This document shows positions 8,573 through 15,814 of a DNA stretch of 64,000 nt, piece by piece. The stretch lies in NCBI RefSeq assembly GCF_007748035.1, contig NZ_CP036278.1, forward strand, positions 2,852,001-2,916,000, written 5' to 3'. The stretch comes from Aeoliella mucimassa. Lineage in GTDB: Bacteria; Planctomycetota; Planctomycetia; Pirellulales; Lacipirellulaceae. Within the stretch, counting starts at the first letter, position 1, and every line of letters starts with the position of its first letter. A program made the translations under genes and the position numbers. The notes beneath the pieces are model-generated. The model was not told the origin of the DNA. It saw only the letters and a program-made list of their open reading frames with translations, and made no database searches.

Positions 8573-9607
8573 GGCCTTGTTGAACAATTAGTCACAAACC
8601 TCCGTAAAAACTAACGTGGAATGGAACCACGTACCTTTTTTACGGAGATCGAACATGGCTACGAAAGAAAAACGAACCTACAAAGTCACGAACTGGAAGG
8701 AGTATAACAAGTCGCTCATCGAGCGTGGAAACATCACTATTTGGTTTAGCGACGAGGCGTTGGAGAACTGGGAACATCCTAACGACCAGACAAAAGTCGG
8801 TCGCCCTTTTGTCTTCAGCGATACGGCGATCGAGTGCTTGCTGACGATTCGCGAACTGCTGAAACTTCCCTATCGGCAGACTGAGGGATTCGGCCGCTCG
8901 CTGGTGGCGATGTTGGGCGTCGAGGCAGCGATTCCCAATTATTCTTCGCTCGCCAAGCGAGCCAGCAAGCTGAATGTTTCGCTCGATATCGCTAACAAGA
9001 GGGGCGACATCGATATCGTGGTGGATAGCACCGGCATGAAAGTGTTTGGCGAGGGCGAATGGAAGATGCGGACGCATGGCAAGTCGAAGCGGCGGACATG
9101 GCGGAAGCTGCATTTGTCGGTGAATCCTGACACCCGCGAGATTGTGGCGGAGATTTTGACCGAGAACAGTTGCCACGATGCCGATGCGGTTCCCGAAATG
9201 CTGGAGCAGGTGGAGCAGCCCGTAAAAAAGTTTCACGGCGACGGTAGTTACGACAAGTGGAAGGTTTATGAAGGGCTGGAATCCGAAGGCATTGAGCCGG
9301 TGATTCCGCCGCAGCACAACGCCAAGATCAAACAACATGGCAACTCTGCGGAGGAGCCTTTGCCCCGGGACGAGGCAATTCGTCAGATTCGACGCAAGGG
9401 GCGTAGGAGTTGGAAAGAGGAAGTGGGCTATCATCGTAGAAGCTTGGCGGAAACGACCATGTACCGAGTGAAACAAAGCTTTGGGAGCCATCTCAAAAAC
9501 CGAGTATTCGAAAACCAACAAACGGAAGCCCGCTTGCGCTGTAAAATCATCAATCAATTCACCCAACTCGGGCTTCCACAGTTCGAGTGGAGTTAGTCAA
9601 CAAGGCC
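8573..9607 (+). mobile_element. IS5-family (IS903-group) insertion sequence, copy 1
   Basis: A 1035-bp element bounded by GGCCTTGTTGA at the left and its inverted copy TCAACAAGGCC at the right; the same 1035-bp unit recurs at 59027-60061. The ends resemble IS903 (GGCTTTGTTGAATAAATC). No 9-bp target duplication is visible here: left flank AAGTGAGT, right flank TAACTGAAC. That suggests a deletion or recombination after insertion. Confidence 0.9.
8655..9596 (+). CDS. IS903-group transposase (copy 1)
   Basis: DDE transposase of 313 residues that cuts and joins the element ends. The opening 'KVTNWKEYNKSLIERGNITI' matches the IS903 'TNWPEYNAAL..RGSLTIWF' start. The catalytic triad is visible as Asp in 'VVDSTGMK', Asp in 'HGDGSYDKWK' and Glu in 'YHRRSLAETTMYRVK' (the Y-R-E motif of the IS4/IS5 superfamily). 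I chose the ATG at 8655 because GGAG lies at 8644-8647; an in-frame ATG at 8616 also exists. The gene looks intact, and its protein is identical to that of copy 2. Confidence 0.93.
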   Translation: MATKEKRTYKVTNWKEYNKSLIERGNITIWFSDEALENWEHPNDQTKVGRPFVFSDTAIECLLTIRELLKLPYRQTEGFGRSLVAMLGVEAAIPNYSSLAKRASKLNVSLDIANKRGDIDIVVDSTGMKVFGEGEWKMRTHGKSKRRTWRKLHLSVNPDTREIVAEILTENSCHDADAVPEMLEQVEQPVKKFHGDGSYDKWKVYEGLESEGIEPVIPPQHNAKIKQHGNSAEEPLPRDEAIRQIRRKGRRSWKEEVGYHRRSLAETTMYRVKQSFGSHLKNRVFENQQTEARLRCKIINQFTQLGLPQFEWS

Positions 9608-9610
9608 TAA

Positions 9611-10185
9611 CTGAACTACTACCGGCTGGAAGCCGGTAGGTTTGGAAAGAGTTCGTGAGCTACGGACTGAAGTCCTTCACTCACGAAGGCGTTACGCGGA
9701 AGTTATCTTCCCCGTCGCTGGGCTCCGTTCCCCGCTGACCCTGGATATACGCGGTGATCGCTTCCTCAGTCACACTTCCGCTAGACGCCACAAAATACCC
9801 GCGGGCCCACAAATGACGCCCCCAGTACTGCTTTTGCAGATGCTGGAACTCCATCAGAAGCTTTCGCGAGCTCTTGCCCTTGAGATACTGCATGATCTTG
9901 CTGGGCGAGAGATTCGGAGGGCATGACAACAAAACATGCACATGATCGGCCGAAACCGCCCCCTGCAGTATCTCAATATCGTTCGTCCGACACACCTCGC
10001 GCACGATTTCACGCACCCGTACCCCGACGTCACCTCTCAGGATCGCCTTGCGGTACTTCGTGACCCACACGAAATGGTATTTCAAATCAAAGCGGCTATG
10101 TGCTCCAGTCCGGTAACTATCCATCACAGTAGTATATGAACCTGAAGGTTTCGCCTGAAGGCGAGGGTTCTAACCCCATCGGTTG
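9611..10185 (-). mobile_element. IS200/IS605-family element (approximate ends)
   Basis: A single-gene IS200-like unit around the Y1 transposase. Subterminal hairpins of the kind this family uses are visible: ACCGGCTGGAAGCCGGT at 9621-9637, and TCGCCTGAAGGCGA near 10151-10164 beside the transposase start. Members insert without target duplication, so the ends are given only to within about ten bases. It lies inside the 3' part of an immunity-type gene. Confidence 0.75.
9681..10127 (-). CDS. tnpA: IS200/IS605 family TnpA (Y1 HUH transposase)
   Basis: Single-strand DNA transposase of 148 residues. It carries the HUH motif as His62-Val-His64 in 'SADHVHVLLSCPP', and the single catalytic tyrosine is most likely Tyr127 in 'EEAITAYIQGQ'. 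'FVWVTKYRKAIL' near the N-terminus and 'GRHLWARGYFVASSG' are classic for the family. Length is normal for IS200. No TnpB/IscB-like accessory gene accompanies it. It looks intact; the tandem ATGs at 10127 and 10124 are equivalent starts. Confidence 0.93.
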   Translation of the reverse strand: MMDSYRTGAHSRFDLKYHFVWVTKYRKAILRGDVGVRVREIVREVCRTNDIEILQGAVSADHVHVLLSCPPNLSPSKIMQYLKGKSSRKLLMEFQHLQKQYWGRHLWARGYFVASSGSVTEEAITAYIQGQRGTEPSDGEDNFRVTPS

Positions 10186-10615
10186 GATAAAAGAAATCCG
10201 CCCCATCCCAGGAAGACTCATCAAAGAAAATACCAACACGCTCTGCGAAACAGTCGTCGGGGGACTCACCTGGCGCCAATGCCCCTTTATTCTCATCAAT
10301 CGGGCCACAACGCCCTGTAATACTCAAGCCCTTGTATCCGGGGCAGATTTCACCGGCTTTGTTGCGTAAAGCAAGAGGGTAGGTTGACCAGCCAGTAAGG
10401 TGATGATTTCGAAAGATTTCTTGAACGCGAGGACTCAAGTAAAACCAAGTCACAGTACGACCACGAGCAATGTCTTCTGGCTCGGGCGTTCCCATCCCCC
10501 AGTTGGCACACAAAGGACCTTCCGGCGTCCATTCTCCACGCAGCAGTTCATATTCTGGGGTGTCGTCGGCAAGATCAGCGTAGAAGCACTTATTTCCCAT
10601 AGGTGCTTGTTGCAT
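10186..10615 (-). pseudogene. 5' part of an immunity-type gene truncated by IS200 insertion
   Basis: The minus-strand frame (ATG at 10615, or 10708 in a longer form that overlaps the next gene) encodes 'TGWSTYPLALRNKAGEICPG', 'YKGLSITGRCGPID' and 'FFDESSWDGADFF', then runs into the IS200 end and stops at 10124. The GxxGLxxTGRCGPID and WDGSDFF motifs recall hypothetical proteins found next to polymorphic toxins in myxobacteria and planctomycetes, so an immunity role is inferred. The remaining C-terminus appears to be at 8382-8572 on the far side of both IS elements. It lies downstream of the AHH toxin gene. Confidence 0.6.
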
Positions 10616-10646
10616 GTAGTACAGGTGGTCGAAACCTGGAAAAGTC

Positions 10647-10916
10647 TTAGTATTGCCAGTCAAAGCCGAACCTCTCTGATAGTTTCTTTCCGAATCCGAT
10701 GATCTCATCCTGCGATCTTGGTTTATCTAAGAACCCTTCCCATGCCTTCTGGTATTTTCCGCTTGCGGCACGATGGGCGCCTTCCCACTCGATGCTCTGG
10801 TTCCCAAACCTGCGGGCAAGCTCGTCGGTGTCCTCACTGGTCCGCAGCCAACCTCCAAGTTCATCAATGAAGAGACTCCAGTCGCTCTGCCAAGGTGCTT
10901 CGGTCGATTCGCTCAT
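10647..10916 (-). CDS. Small acidic protein, possible immunity protein
   Basis: An 89-residue soluble protein with ATG at 10916, three bases after the original stop of the AHH toxin gene (10920-10922). This is the position and spacing expected of a cognate immunity gene. It is Trp-rich ('PWQSDWSLFIDELGGWLRT') and has 'NQSIEWEG' in the middle. I do not recognise a named Imm family. The next gene fragment starts 31 bases downstream (or overlaps if the longer start is used). Either product, or both, could neutralise the AHH nuclease. Confidence 0.5.
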   Translation of the reverse strand: MSESTEAPWQSDWSLFIDELGGWLRTSEDTDELARRFGNQSIEWEGAHRAASGKYQKAWEGFLDKPRSQDEIIGFGKKLSERFGFDWQY

Positions 10917-10919
10917 GCT

Positions 10920-11462
10920 CTATCCCCAGGGGCCGAATGTGCCATTGTCGATTGCCCCGCCCAATCTGTCCGCGGCACCTTGCAAGAGGTCGGCAACGTC
11001 ACCATCCGACAACCCACCGGCCCGGACTTAGTCTTCAATCCGACCGAGTTCGTCCAGGACCGCTTTGTTGTACTGAGGGTGACCACCTATGTGGTCTGTC
11101 GGGTCAACCAACCGTCCGTTGTTGGCGACATTGATGTCAAACCCACCTCGACGGCCCCGTTCCAACAGATTGCCGAACTTCTTCTCTGCTTCAAGCGGAA
11201 TCAGGTGGTGAGCGACCTTGCCGGTTCCTTCTTGTCCAAGTGCTTTGCGAAGGGCGGCTCTCGCAGCGTCGTCATTCAGTGCCTTTACTGGGGCACAACC
11301 AATATTATGCACCAACGCGCCGTGTTCGGCTACACAGTAAACGTGCTCGCCCTCGACGGTCAGGTTCGCTGGCGCGGTGGGTGCCGGGGGTTCGGTTGAG
11401 GCTCTCGACGGTGAGCGGGCAGGCGAAACGCCAAATCTACAAGAGAGGTAATTCGCGTTCAA
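10920..11462 (-). pseudogene. Orphan toxin cassette: Hint remnant + AHH nuclease with in-frame stop
   Basis: A toxin-tip cassette. The first part repeats the 3' end of a Hint domain ('NLTVEGEHVYCVAEHGALVH'), and then comes a nuclease domain with 'GKVAHHLIPLEA', the Ala-His-His signature of the AHH branch of HNH/endonuclease VII folds. A TAA at 11028-11030 stops the protein after 'DELGRIED'. The same frame then stays open for 35 more codons ('AGGLSDGDVADLLQGAADRL') to a TAG at 10920-10922, three bases before the next ATG, so the TAA looks like a nonsense mutation. The Hint part is also shifted by +1 relative to the intact copy at 12181-12302, so the Hint start is no longer read. The toxin is probably dead as a delivered effector; the AHH core itself lies before the stop. 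Confidence 0.7.
11294..11416 (-). repeat. Hint 3'-end repeat, copy 2
   Basis: This stretch is a close DNA copy of 12181-12302 (shared runs include GCGGTGGGTGCCGGGGG and CGGTTGAGGCTCTCGACGGT). It differs by substitutions and one extra base near 11367-11375. Such repeats at the Hint/toxin boundary can serve as anchors for swapping toxin tips. Confidence 0.75.
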
Positions 11463-11874
11463 TTCTCTCCACTAACTGCTCCGGCTTGTAGACTTGCGCT
11501 TTCTCCAATCCTGCAATTTCTGATGGATCAGCCGGTCGCATTTCACCATGATGATAGATGCGATACTTGCTAGGATTGATAATGTCTTGAATATACCGTG
11601 GCGGAGCCCAGGCATCCTCGGAGTCGTCAAAAGGAATATTCCCAATCGTAGGCCAGTTGCCCTTGGTGATTGCAGTATCGAAGCATCCAACAACAAACGC
11701 GATTGATAAGTCAACTAACTCTTCGATCCTGACATGGCTTCGAAACTTCCTGGAGAATATTCCGATTGAACTTTCTCTGTAAAGCCGTCCGGCTGCAAAA
11801 TTGCCATTGCTGAGCGGTATTTCAATAACGTCGCCTATTTTTCCCGCTGTTCTGATCACCTTATCGATCCCCAA
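11437..11874 (-). CDS. Imm26-like immunity protein
   Basis: A 145-residue protein that probably binds and blocks the toxin encoded just upstream (11861-12481). The opening 'KIGDVIEIPLSNGNFAAGRL' fits the Imm26 pattern (GDvfaIPL..G.ya.GrV), a family found next to polymorphic toxins. The start ATG at 11874 overlaps the toxin's 3' end by 14 bases, implying translational coupling. Its own 3' end overlaps the following orphan cassette by 26 bases, so the order is toxin A, immunity A, toxin B, immunity B. It appears intact. Confidence 0.7.
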   Translation of the reverse strand: MGIDKVIRTAGKIGDVIEIPLSNGNFAAGRLYRESSIGIFSRKFRSHVRIEELVDLSIAFVVGCFDTAITKGNWPTIGNIPFDDSEDAWAPPRYIQDIINPSKYRIYHHGEMRPADPSEIAGLEKAQVYKPEQLVERIERELPLL

Positions 11875-12481
11875 ACTCGTCTATGGCATCTTGAATGTAC
11901 TTGTTGCGATTCTTGCTGCGAGGGCTGATTGGTTGTATTTGTTCGGTTGCCACTCCCAATTCTTCAAACTTGTCTTTCAATAGTTGTTCTCGTCCCCGGA
12001 TAGCACTGCCTAAGTCCGATATTTGATCTAATTCCAAGGGGCCTAGATTGCGATGATGAACAGATTTTCGTTTTGCGAGGATCTGCTCGGCTGTCATATC
12101 CACTCCACTAGAACGCCCTGAATACTTCTTTCCTGGATAATCGAGGGCCTCAGCTGTGTAAGCTACGTGTTTGCGAGCACTACAACCATTATTATGCACC
12201 AGCGCGCCAAGCGAGGCCACGCGGTAGACGTGTTCTCCCTCGACGGTCAGGTTGTAGACGCGGTGGGTGCCGGGGGCTCGGTTGAGGCTCTCGACGGTGA
12301 GCAGGCCGTCGATGCCTTCGAGGGTGTCGCCCCGGTTTAGCTCGGCGGCTGAGACCCAGGCTTGGTCGTCGACGCGGTAGAACTTATGCCAACCGGTGGT
12401 GCGGACCGACTCGGCGGCGCCTGCATCGGTAGTAAACGTCAGGTCGAACAGTTCGTGGTGGTATTGTCCGTCGAGGTGCAC
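11861..12481 (-). CDS. C-terminal piece of a polymorphic toxin: partial Hint domain + nuclease-like toxin tip
   Basis: The N-terminal 80 residues are the second half of a Hint autoprocessing domain ('TGWHKFYRVDDQAWVSAAEL', 'NRGDTLEGIDG', 'RVYNLTVEGEHVYRV', 'GALVHNNGC'). The Cys at the end is the usual cleavage boundary. The first half of Hint (C-F-x-A-G-T) and all delivery domains are missing. The frame is open without a start back to about 12590, so this is a severed 3' end. The last 105 residues form the toxin tip ('KKYSGRSSGVD', 'RKSVHHRN', 'GSAIRGREQLLKDKF'). The order Y-S-G-R, R..HH, R-E resembles GIY-YIG/URI-type nuclease tips, which is an inference. Imm26-like immunity follows with a 14-base overlap. 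Confidence 0.65.
   Translation of the reverse strand: MHLDGQYHHELFDLTFTTDAGAAESVRTTGWHKFYRVDDQAWVSAAELNRGDTLEGIDGLLTVESLNRAPGTHRVYNLTVEGEHVYRVASLGALVHNNGCSARKHVAYTAEALDYPGKKYSGRSSGVDMTAEQILAKRKSVHHRNLGPLELDQISDLGSAIRGREQLLKDKFEELGVATEQIQPISPRSKNRNKYIQDAIDEFGDR
12181..12302 (-). repeat. Hint 3'-end repeat, copy 1
   Basis: In-frame copy of the DNA repeated at 11294-11416. It encodes the end of the Hint domain ('RVYNLTVEGEHVYRV...GALVHNNG'). See the copy 2 entry for the differences. Confidence 0.75.
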
Positions 12482-12721
12482 ACATTCCTTTTCGCCTTGG
12501 CACTCCCAGCTACCGAATAGCGGAGACGGACTTGATTGCCCCCCGGTGTCGTCTAACCAGGGGAAACTTGCGAGCCGGGGAAGAATCGGCGATCACAAGC
12601 GGTTGTTCCCAAACGGGATACATGGCTTGGGAAAAGAACTTTGGCCGAGAAAGCCATATCGCCGCGGGCACCGCGGGCGACCCTGCTCCAGAACTTTTGC
12701 TGGAGCGGAAAGAGAAAAAAG

Positions 12722-12794
12722 TGGAGCCGGCCGGGCTCGAACCGGCGACATCTAGCTTGCAAAGCTAGCGCTCTCCCAACTGAGCTACGGCCCC
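12722..12794 (-). tRNA. tRNA-Ala(TGC)
   Basis: On the minus strand a full cloverleaf can be drawn. The acceptor is GGGGCCG/CGGCTCC, the D-arm GCTCAGTTGGGAGAGC, the anticodon stem CTAGC/GCTAG with loop TTTGCAA (anticodon TGC), and the T-arm GCCGGTTCGAGCCCGGC. Length is 73 nt and CCA is not encoded. It follows tRNA-Ile on the same strand, the same pair found in many rRNA spacers, but no rRNA is nearby. Confidence 0.95.
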
Positions 12795-12879
12795 ATGTGA
12801 GAAACGGGAGGCCAGGGGTTCGAAGTCAAAATCCTTGCGGGTTTTGGCTACCAACCTCTGGCCTCGAGCCTCTCGGGAG

Positions 12880-12953
12880 TGGGTGCGCCAAGACTCGAAC
12901 TTGGGACCTCAGCCTTATCAGGGCTGCGCTCTAACCAACTGAGCTACGCACCC
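12880..12953 (-). tRNA. tRNA-Ile(GAT)
   Basis: A minus-strand cloverleaf with acceptor GGGTGCG/CGCACCC, D-arm GCTCAGTTGGTTAGAGC, anticodon stem CAGCC/GGCTG with loop CTGATAA (anticodon GAT), and T-arm with GTTCGAG. Length is 74 nt and CCA is not encoded. It lies 85 bases upstream of tRNA-Ala and probably shares its transcript. Confidence 0.95.
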
Positions 12954-13202
12954 GAGGGTCGACGGGGTTTTAACCGTCGAGTCCAGTATTTTAGGGCGCT
13001 GGCGTGGCTTGTCAAAGGGTGCCGGGTGGCATCCGAGGCCTCCAGCGGACAAAATTTGGTGGATTCTCCGGCACAGCCGGACTTGCCAGCATTCCCCAGT
13101 ACTGACCTAGCAACAGACGCCGAGGTTCGATACTTTATTGCCCCAATCTGGCGGATTCCTGCCGGTAGCTAATCAACCCGTCCACTTTCGAGGAATTTGA
13201 CG

Positions 13203-15128
13203 ATGTTACATCATCGCCCCTGCCCTTTCCCCACCCTTCTGACGACGATTTCCGCTGCCGTAGCCTTCGTCTGCTGCCCGAGCGTTCGGGCGGCCGTGCC
13301 GACCGTGCAGCAGGCCTTGTCGCTCAAACCGATTCAGTCGAATGTCGACTACGACAAGCCATCGGCGGCCGACGCGGGAAACTGCACCATCCAGCCCGGC
13401 AAGCAAGATGGCAAGACCGCCTGGATCGTGCTCGACCCGAGCGGCGCCATGCTGCGGTACTTCAAGGACTCGAACGGCGATAACGTGGTCGACCTGTGGT
13501 GCTACTACAAGAACGGCCTGGAAGTGTATCGCGACATCGACGCCGACTTCGATGGCAAAGCCGATCAGTACCGTTGGTTCCACACCGGCGGCACTCGCTG
13601 GGGTTTGGACAAAGACGAGAATGGCAAAATCGATAGCTGGAAGCAGATCTCGCCTTACGAAGTCGCGGAAGTTGCGATCGAAGCGATCCAGAAGAACGAC
13701 GCGAACCTGTTCAACACCTTGCTACTCGGCAGCGGCGACGTGAAATCGCTTGGCCTCGGTTCCGAACTCGAACAGCAAGTAACCACCAGCATTCGCGAAG
13801 CCGAATCGAAGTTCACCCAGTTCGCCAAGTCGCAAAGCGTGATCAACAAGCAAACGCGCTTCCTCGATTTCGGCGCCGCCCGCCCGGCGTTGGTTCCAGC
13901 TGGCACCAACGGTTCGACGAAAGACATCGAAGTCTATGAGAACGCAGCTGCCTTGGTCGAAAACGGCGGCAACCCCGAACAGGTTTACCTGGGCGCGGTC
14001 GTGAAAGTCGACAACACCTGGCGTTTGCTAGGCTTGCCGCAGACCGGCGACGCTTCGGCCGTCGCGAGCTTGTTTAACATTCCCTCGGCCGATCCCCTGG
14101 GTTCGGTAGCGGCAACCAACGCCCCCACCGAGGAGATGCAAACCCTGATGACCGAACTGGAGAAGCTCGATAGCAACTTCAGCAGCGATCCCAAGCAACA
14201 AAACGCCGACATGAAACGGCGGATCGAGATCATGCAGGAACTGGCCAAGATGAGCCCAGCCGGCAACGATCGCGAACAATGGCAACGCCAGTTGGCGGAT
14301 ATGCTGAGCGCTTCGGTTCAGACGCTGCAGTACGACGAAGCCATCGACGACCTGAAGAAGCTCGCCGAGCAGCTCAAGAAGGACAACGCCTCGAAAGAAC
14401 TGCAAGCGCACGTGGAGTTCCGTCGCCTGTGGTCCGACTACATCAAGGCGGGTAGCGATCCCAAGGCCGACTACACCAAGGTACGTGACAGCTGGGTGGA
14501 ATCGCTCAAGACCTTTGTGAACGACTATCCGAACTACACCGACACGGCCGAAGCCTTGCTGCAACTCGGCATGGAGCAGGAGTTCGCGGGCGAAGAGAAA
14601 GATGCCATCGAATGGTACGGTAAGCTCGCAAAAGACTTCCCCAAAACCGACGCGGGCCAGAAAGCCCAAGGAGCGATTCAACGCATCGACTCCATCGGCA
14701 AAGTGTTGCCGCTCTCGGGCAACGCGATTGGTGGCGGCAAGGTCGACCTCACGAGCTATCGTCGCAAGTACGTGCTGATTCACTACTGGGCCACCTGGTG
14801 TGAGCCTTGCAAGGAAGACATCGAACAGCTGAAAAAGCTGCACGCGGCCTACGCTCGCCAGGGCTTCGACATCATCGGGGTGAACCTCGATAGCAACGTG
14901 AAGCTGGCCGAGCAGTACCTAGCTAGCAATCGCACCCCTTGGAAGCACGTTTACGACGAAGGAGGCCTCGATGGGCGCCTGGCAAACGAGATGGGTGTGA
15001 TGACTTTGCCGCTGATGATCTTCGTCGACGATGAAGGAAAAGTGGCCAATCGCAACATGCACATCTCGCAGCTTGAAGACGAGCTGAAGCGAGTGATCGG
15101 CAAGACTCCGCAAATGAGCCGCCGATAG
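13203..15128 (+). CDS. Exported TlpA-like thioredoxin-domain protein
   Basis: A large exported protein with a C-terminal thiol-disulfide oxidoreductase domain. The signal peptide spans residues 1-30 (ending 'VRA'). The N-terminal part has EF-hand-like Asp-rich repeats ('DSNGDNVVDLW', 'DADFDGKADQY', 'DKDENGKIDSW'), each followed by an aromatic residue, as in planctomycete exported proteins. A helical middle region contains tetratricopeptide-like segments ('EALLQLGMEQEFAGEEKDAI'). The last 150 residues form the TlpA/ResA fold with active site WCEPC near residue 531 ('IHYWATWCEPCKED') and the cis-Pro loop 'VMTLPLMIFVDDEG'. I chose ATG 13203, with AGGA upstream, over TTG 13197. It probably reduces or isomerises disulfides in the periplasm; partner unknown. 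Confidence 0.85.
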   Translation: MLHHRPCPFPTLLTTISAAVAFVCCPSVRAAVPTVQQALSLKPIQSNVDYDKPSAADAGNCTIQPGKQDGKTAWIVLDPSGAMLRYFKDSNGDNVVDLWCYYKNGLEVYRDIDADFDGKADQYRWFHTGGTRWGLDKDENGKIDSWKQISPYEVAEVAIEAIQKNDANLFNTLLLGSGDVKSLGLGSELEQQVTTSIREAESKFTQFAKSQSVINKQTRFLDFGAARPALVPAGTNGSTKDIEVYENAAALVENGGNPEQVYLGAVVKVDNTWRLLGLPQTGDASAVASLFNIPSADPLGSVAATNAPTEEMQTLMTELEKLDSNFSSDPKQQNADMKRRIEIMQELAKMSPAGNDREQWQRQLADMLSASVQTLQYDEAIDDLKKLAEQLKKDNASKELQAHVEFRRLWSDYIKAGSDPKADYTKVRDSWVESLKTFVNDYPNYTDTAEALLQLGMEQEFAGEEKDAIEWYGKLAKDFPKTDAGQKAQGAIQRIDSIGKVLPLSGNAIGGGKVDLTSYRRKYVLIHYWATWCEPCKEDIEQLKKLHAAYARQGFDIIGVNLDSNVKLAEQYLASNRTPWKHVYDEGGLDGRLANEMGVMTLPLMIFVDDEGKVANRNMHISQLEDELKRVIGKTPQMSRR

Positions 15129-15157
15129 CATCGGCTGAAAAGCTTCTAGAAAAACGA

Positions 15158-15193
15158 AAGCCCGCTCGATTCAAAATCGAGCGGGCTTTTTTT
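15158..15193 (+). terminator. Rho-independent terminator after the TlpA-like gene
   Basis: A 13-bp stem (AAGCCCGCTCGAT at 15158-15170, ATCGAGCGGGCTT at 15176-15188) with a 5-base loop is followed by seven T. The A-rich left side makes it usable for the converging minus-strand genes too. Confidence 0.9.
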
Positions 15194-15218
15194 ATGCCAT
15201 GACTACAGGCAGCAGTCG

Positions 15219-15425
15219 CTACCAAGAGTAGCGGCGATTATTGCGGCCACCGATGCCGCAACCAGGGGTGTCGGACTTACGACGTCGGCGGCGACGCAGC
15301 GCGTGCACCGAACGTTTCCGCTTGTATTGAATCTGGGTTCCGCAGTGGTAGTTATCGCCAGTCTCAACTTCGTCGATCATGCAGTTTCGCAAAGCGTAGT
15401 CGAGGTGTTTGCTGCCGTAGTTCAT
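15219..15425 (-). CDS. Small basic hypothetical protein (68 aa)
   Basis: I recognise no family. The protein has an Arg-rich stretch ('ALRRRRRRKSD') and a Gly/Asn/Arg-rich end, which suggests nucleic-acid binding. Its ATG at 15423-15425 overlaps the stop of the upstream open frame (TAATG), a coupling signature that slightly favours both being real. There is no strong Shine-Dalgarno. A conserved short planctomycete protein is possible, but chance cannot be excluded. Confidence 0.35.
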   Translation of the reverse strand: MNYGSKHLDYALRNCMIDEVETGDNYHCGTQIQYKRKRSVHALRRRRRRKSDTPGCGIGGRNNRRYSW

Positions 15426-15814
15426 TAGTCGATCATCCCAAAGTGCAAGTTGCCAATCTTAGGCGAAGCGAGTCCGCCGTCGATGGCGAAGCTCACACTC
15501 CGACTGATAGCAATGCAATGCCCGTGCCAGTCGTTAGATTTCAAGTTGGCAATTTCGCAATTGGTGTTTTCGGGCGTTGAAACCGCGATTCGGGCGAAGT
15601 TTCTCTCGAAATCCTCCGGCTTTGGTCGAACCACCAAGTCACGCTCCCGACATTTCCTCCCCGTTGTGGTGAGCATGGGATGATTCGCCAAAAACAGCTG
15701 GATAGAAGCACGTTTTCGCGGAACGACTTGCTTACGGTCGACTTCCCTAGAAGCTGGCAGAGTGGCCAGGTTTTCAAAAAGCCCTTTGATTCCAGGGCTT
15801 TTGAGTTGGGTCAC
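15425..15814 (-). CDS. Hypothetical protein (129 aa), uncertain
   Basis: An open frame ending in TAA, which overlaps the ATG of the following small gene. No family is recognised. The sequence has no signal peptide, transmembrane segment or known motif, although 'NDWHGHCIAISRSVSFAIDGG' looks like two beta strands. Codon use is less biased than in neighbouring genes. It may be real only as a unit with the 68-residue gene after it. Confidence 0.3.
   Translation of the reverse strand: MTQLKSPGIKGLFENLATLPASREVDRKQVVPRKRASIQLFLANHPMLTTTGRKCRERDLVVRPKPEDFERNFARIAVSTPENTNCEIANLKSNDWHGHCIAISRSVSFAIDGGLASPKIGNLHFGMID

Noticed and set aside
8640-9566. 308-residue minus-strand frame inside the IS903 element (and its twin at 59094)
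   Set aside because: Long antisense frames are common inside IS5-type transposase genes; no ribosome site or known product.
12396-12934. Plus-strand frames over the tRNA genes (e.g. 12532-12768, 12641-12934)
   Set aside because: They cross tRNA-Ala and tRNA-Ile, which are secure by structure.
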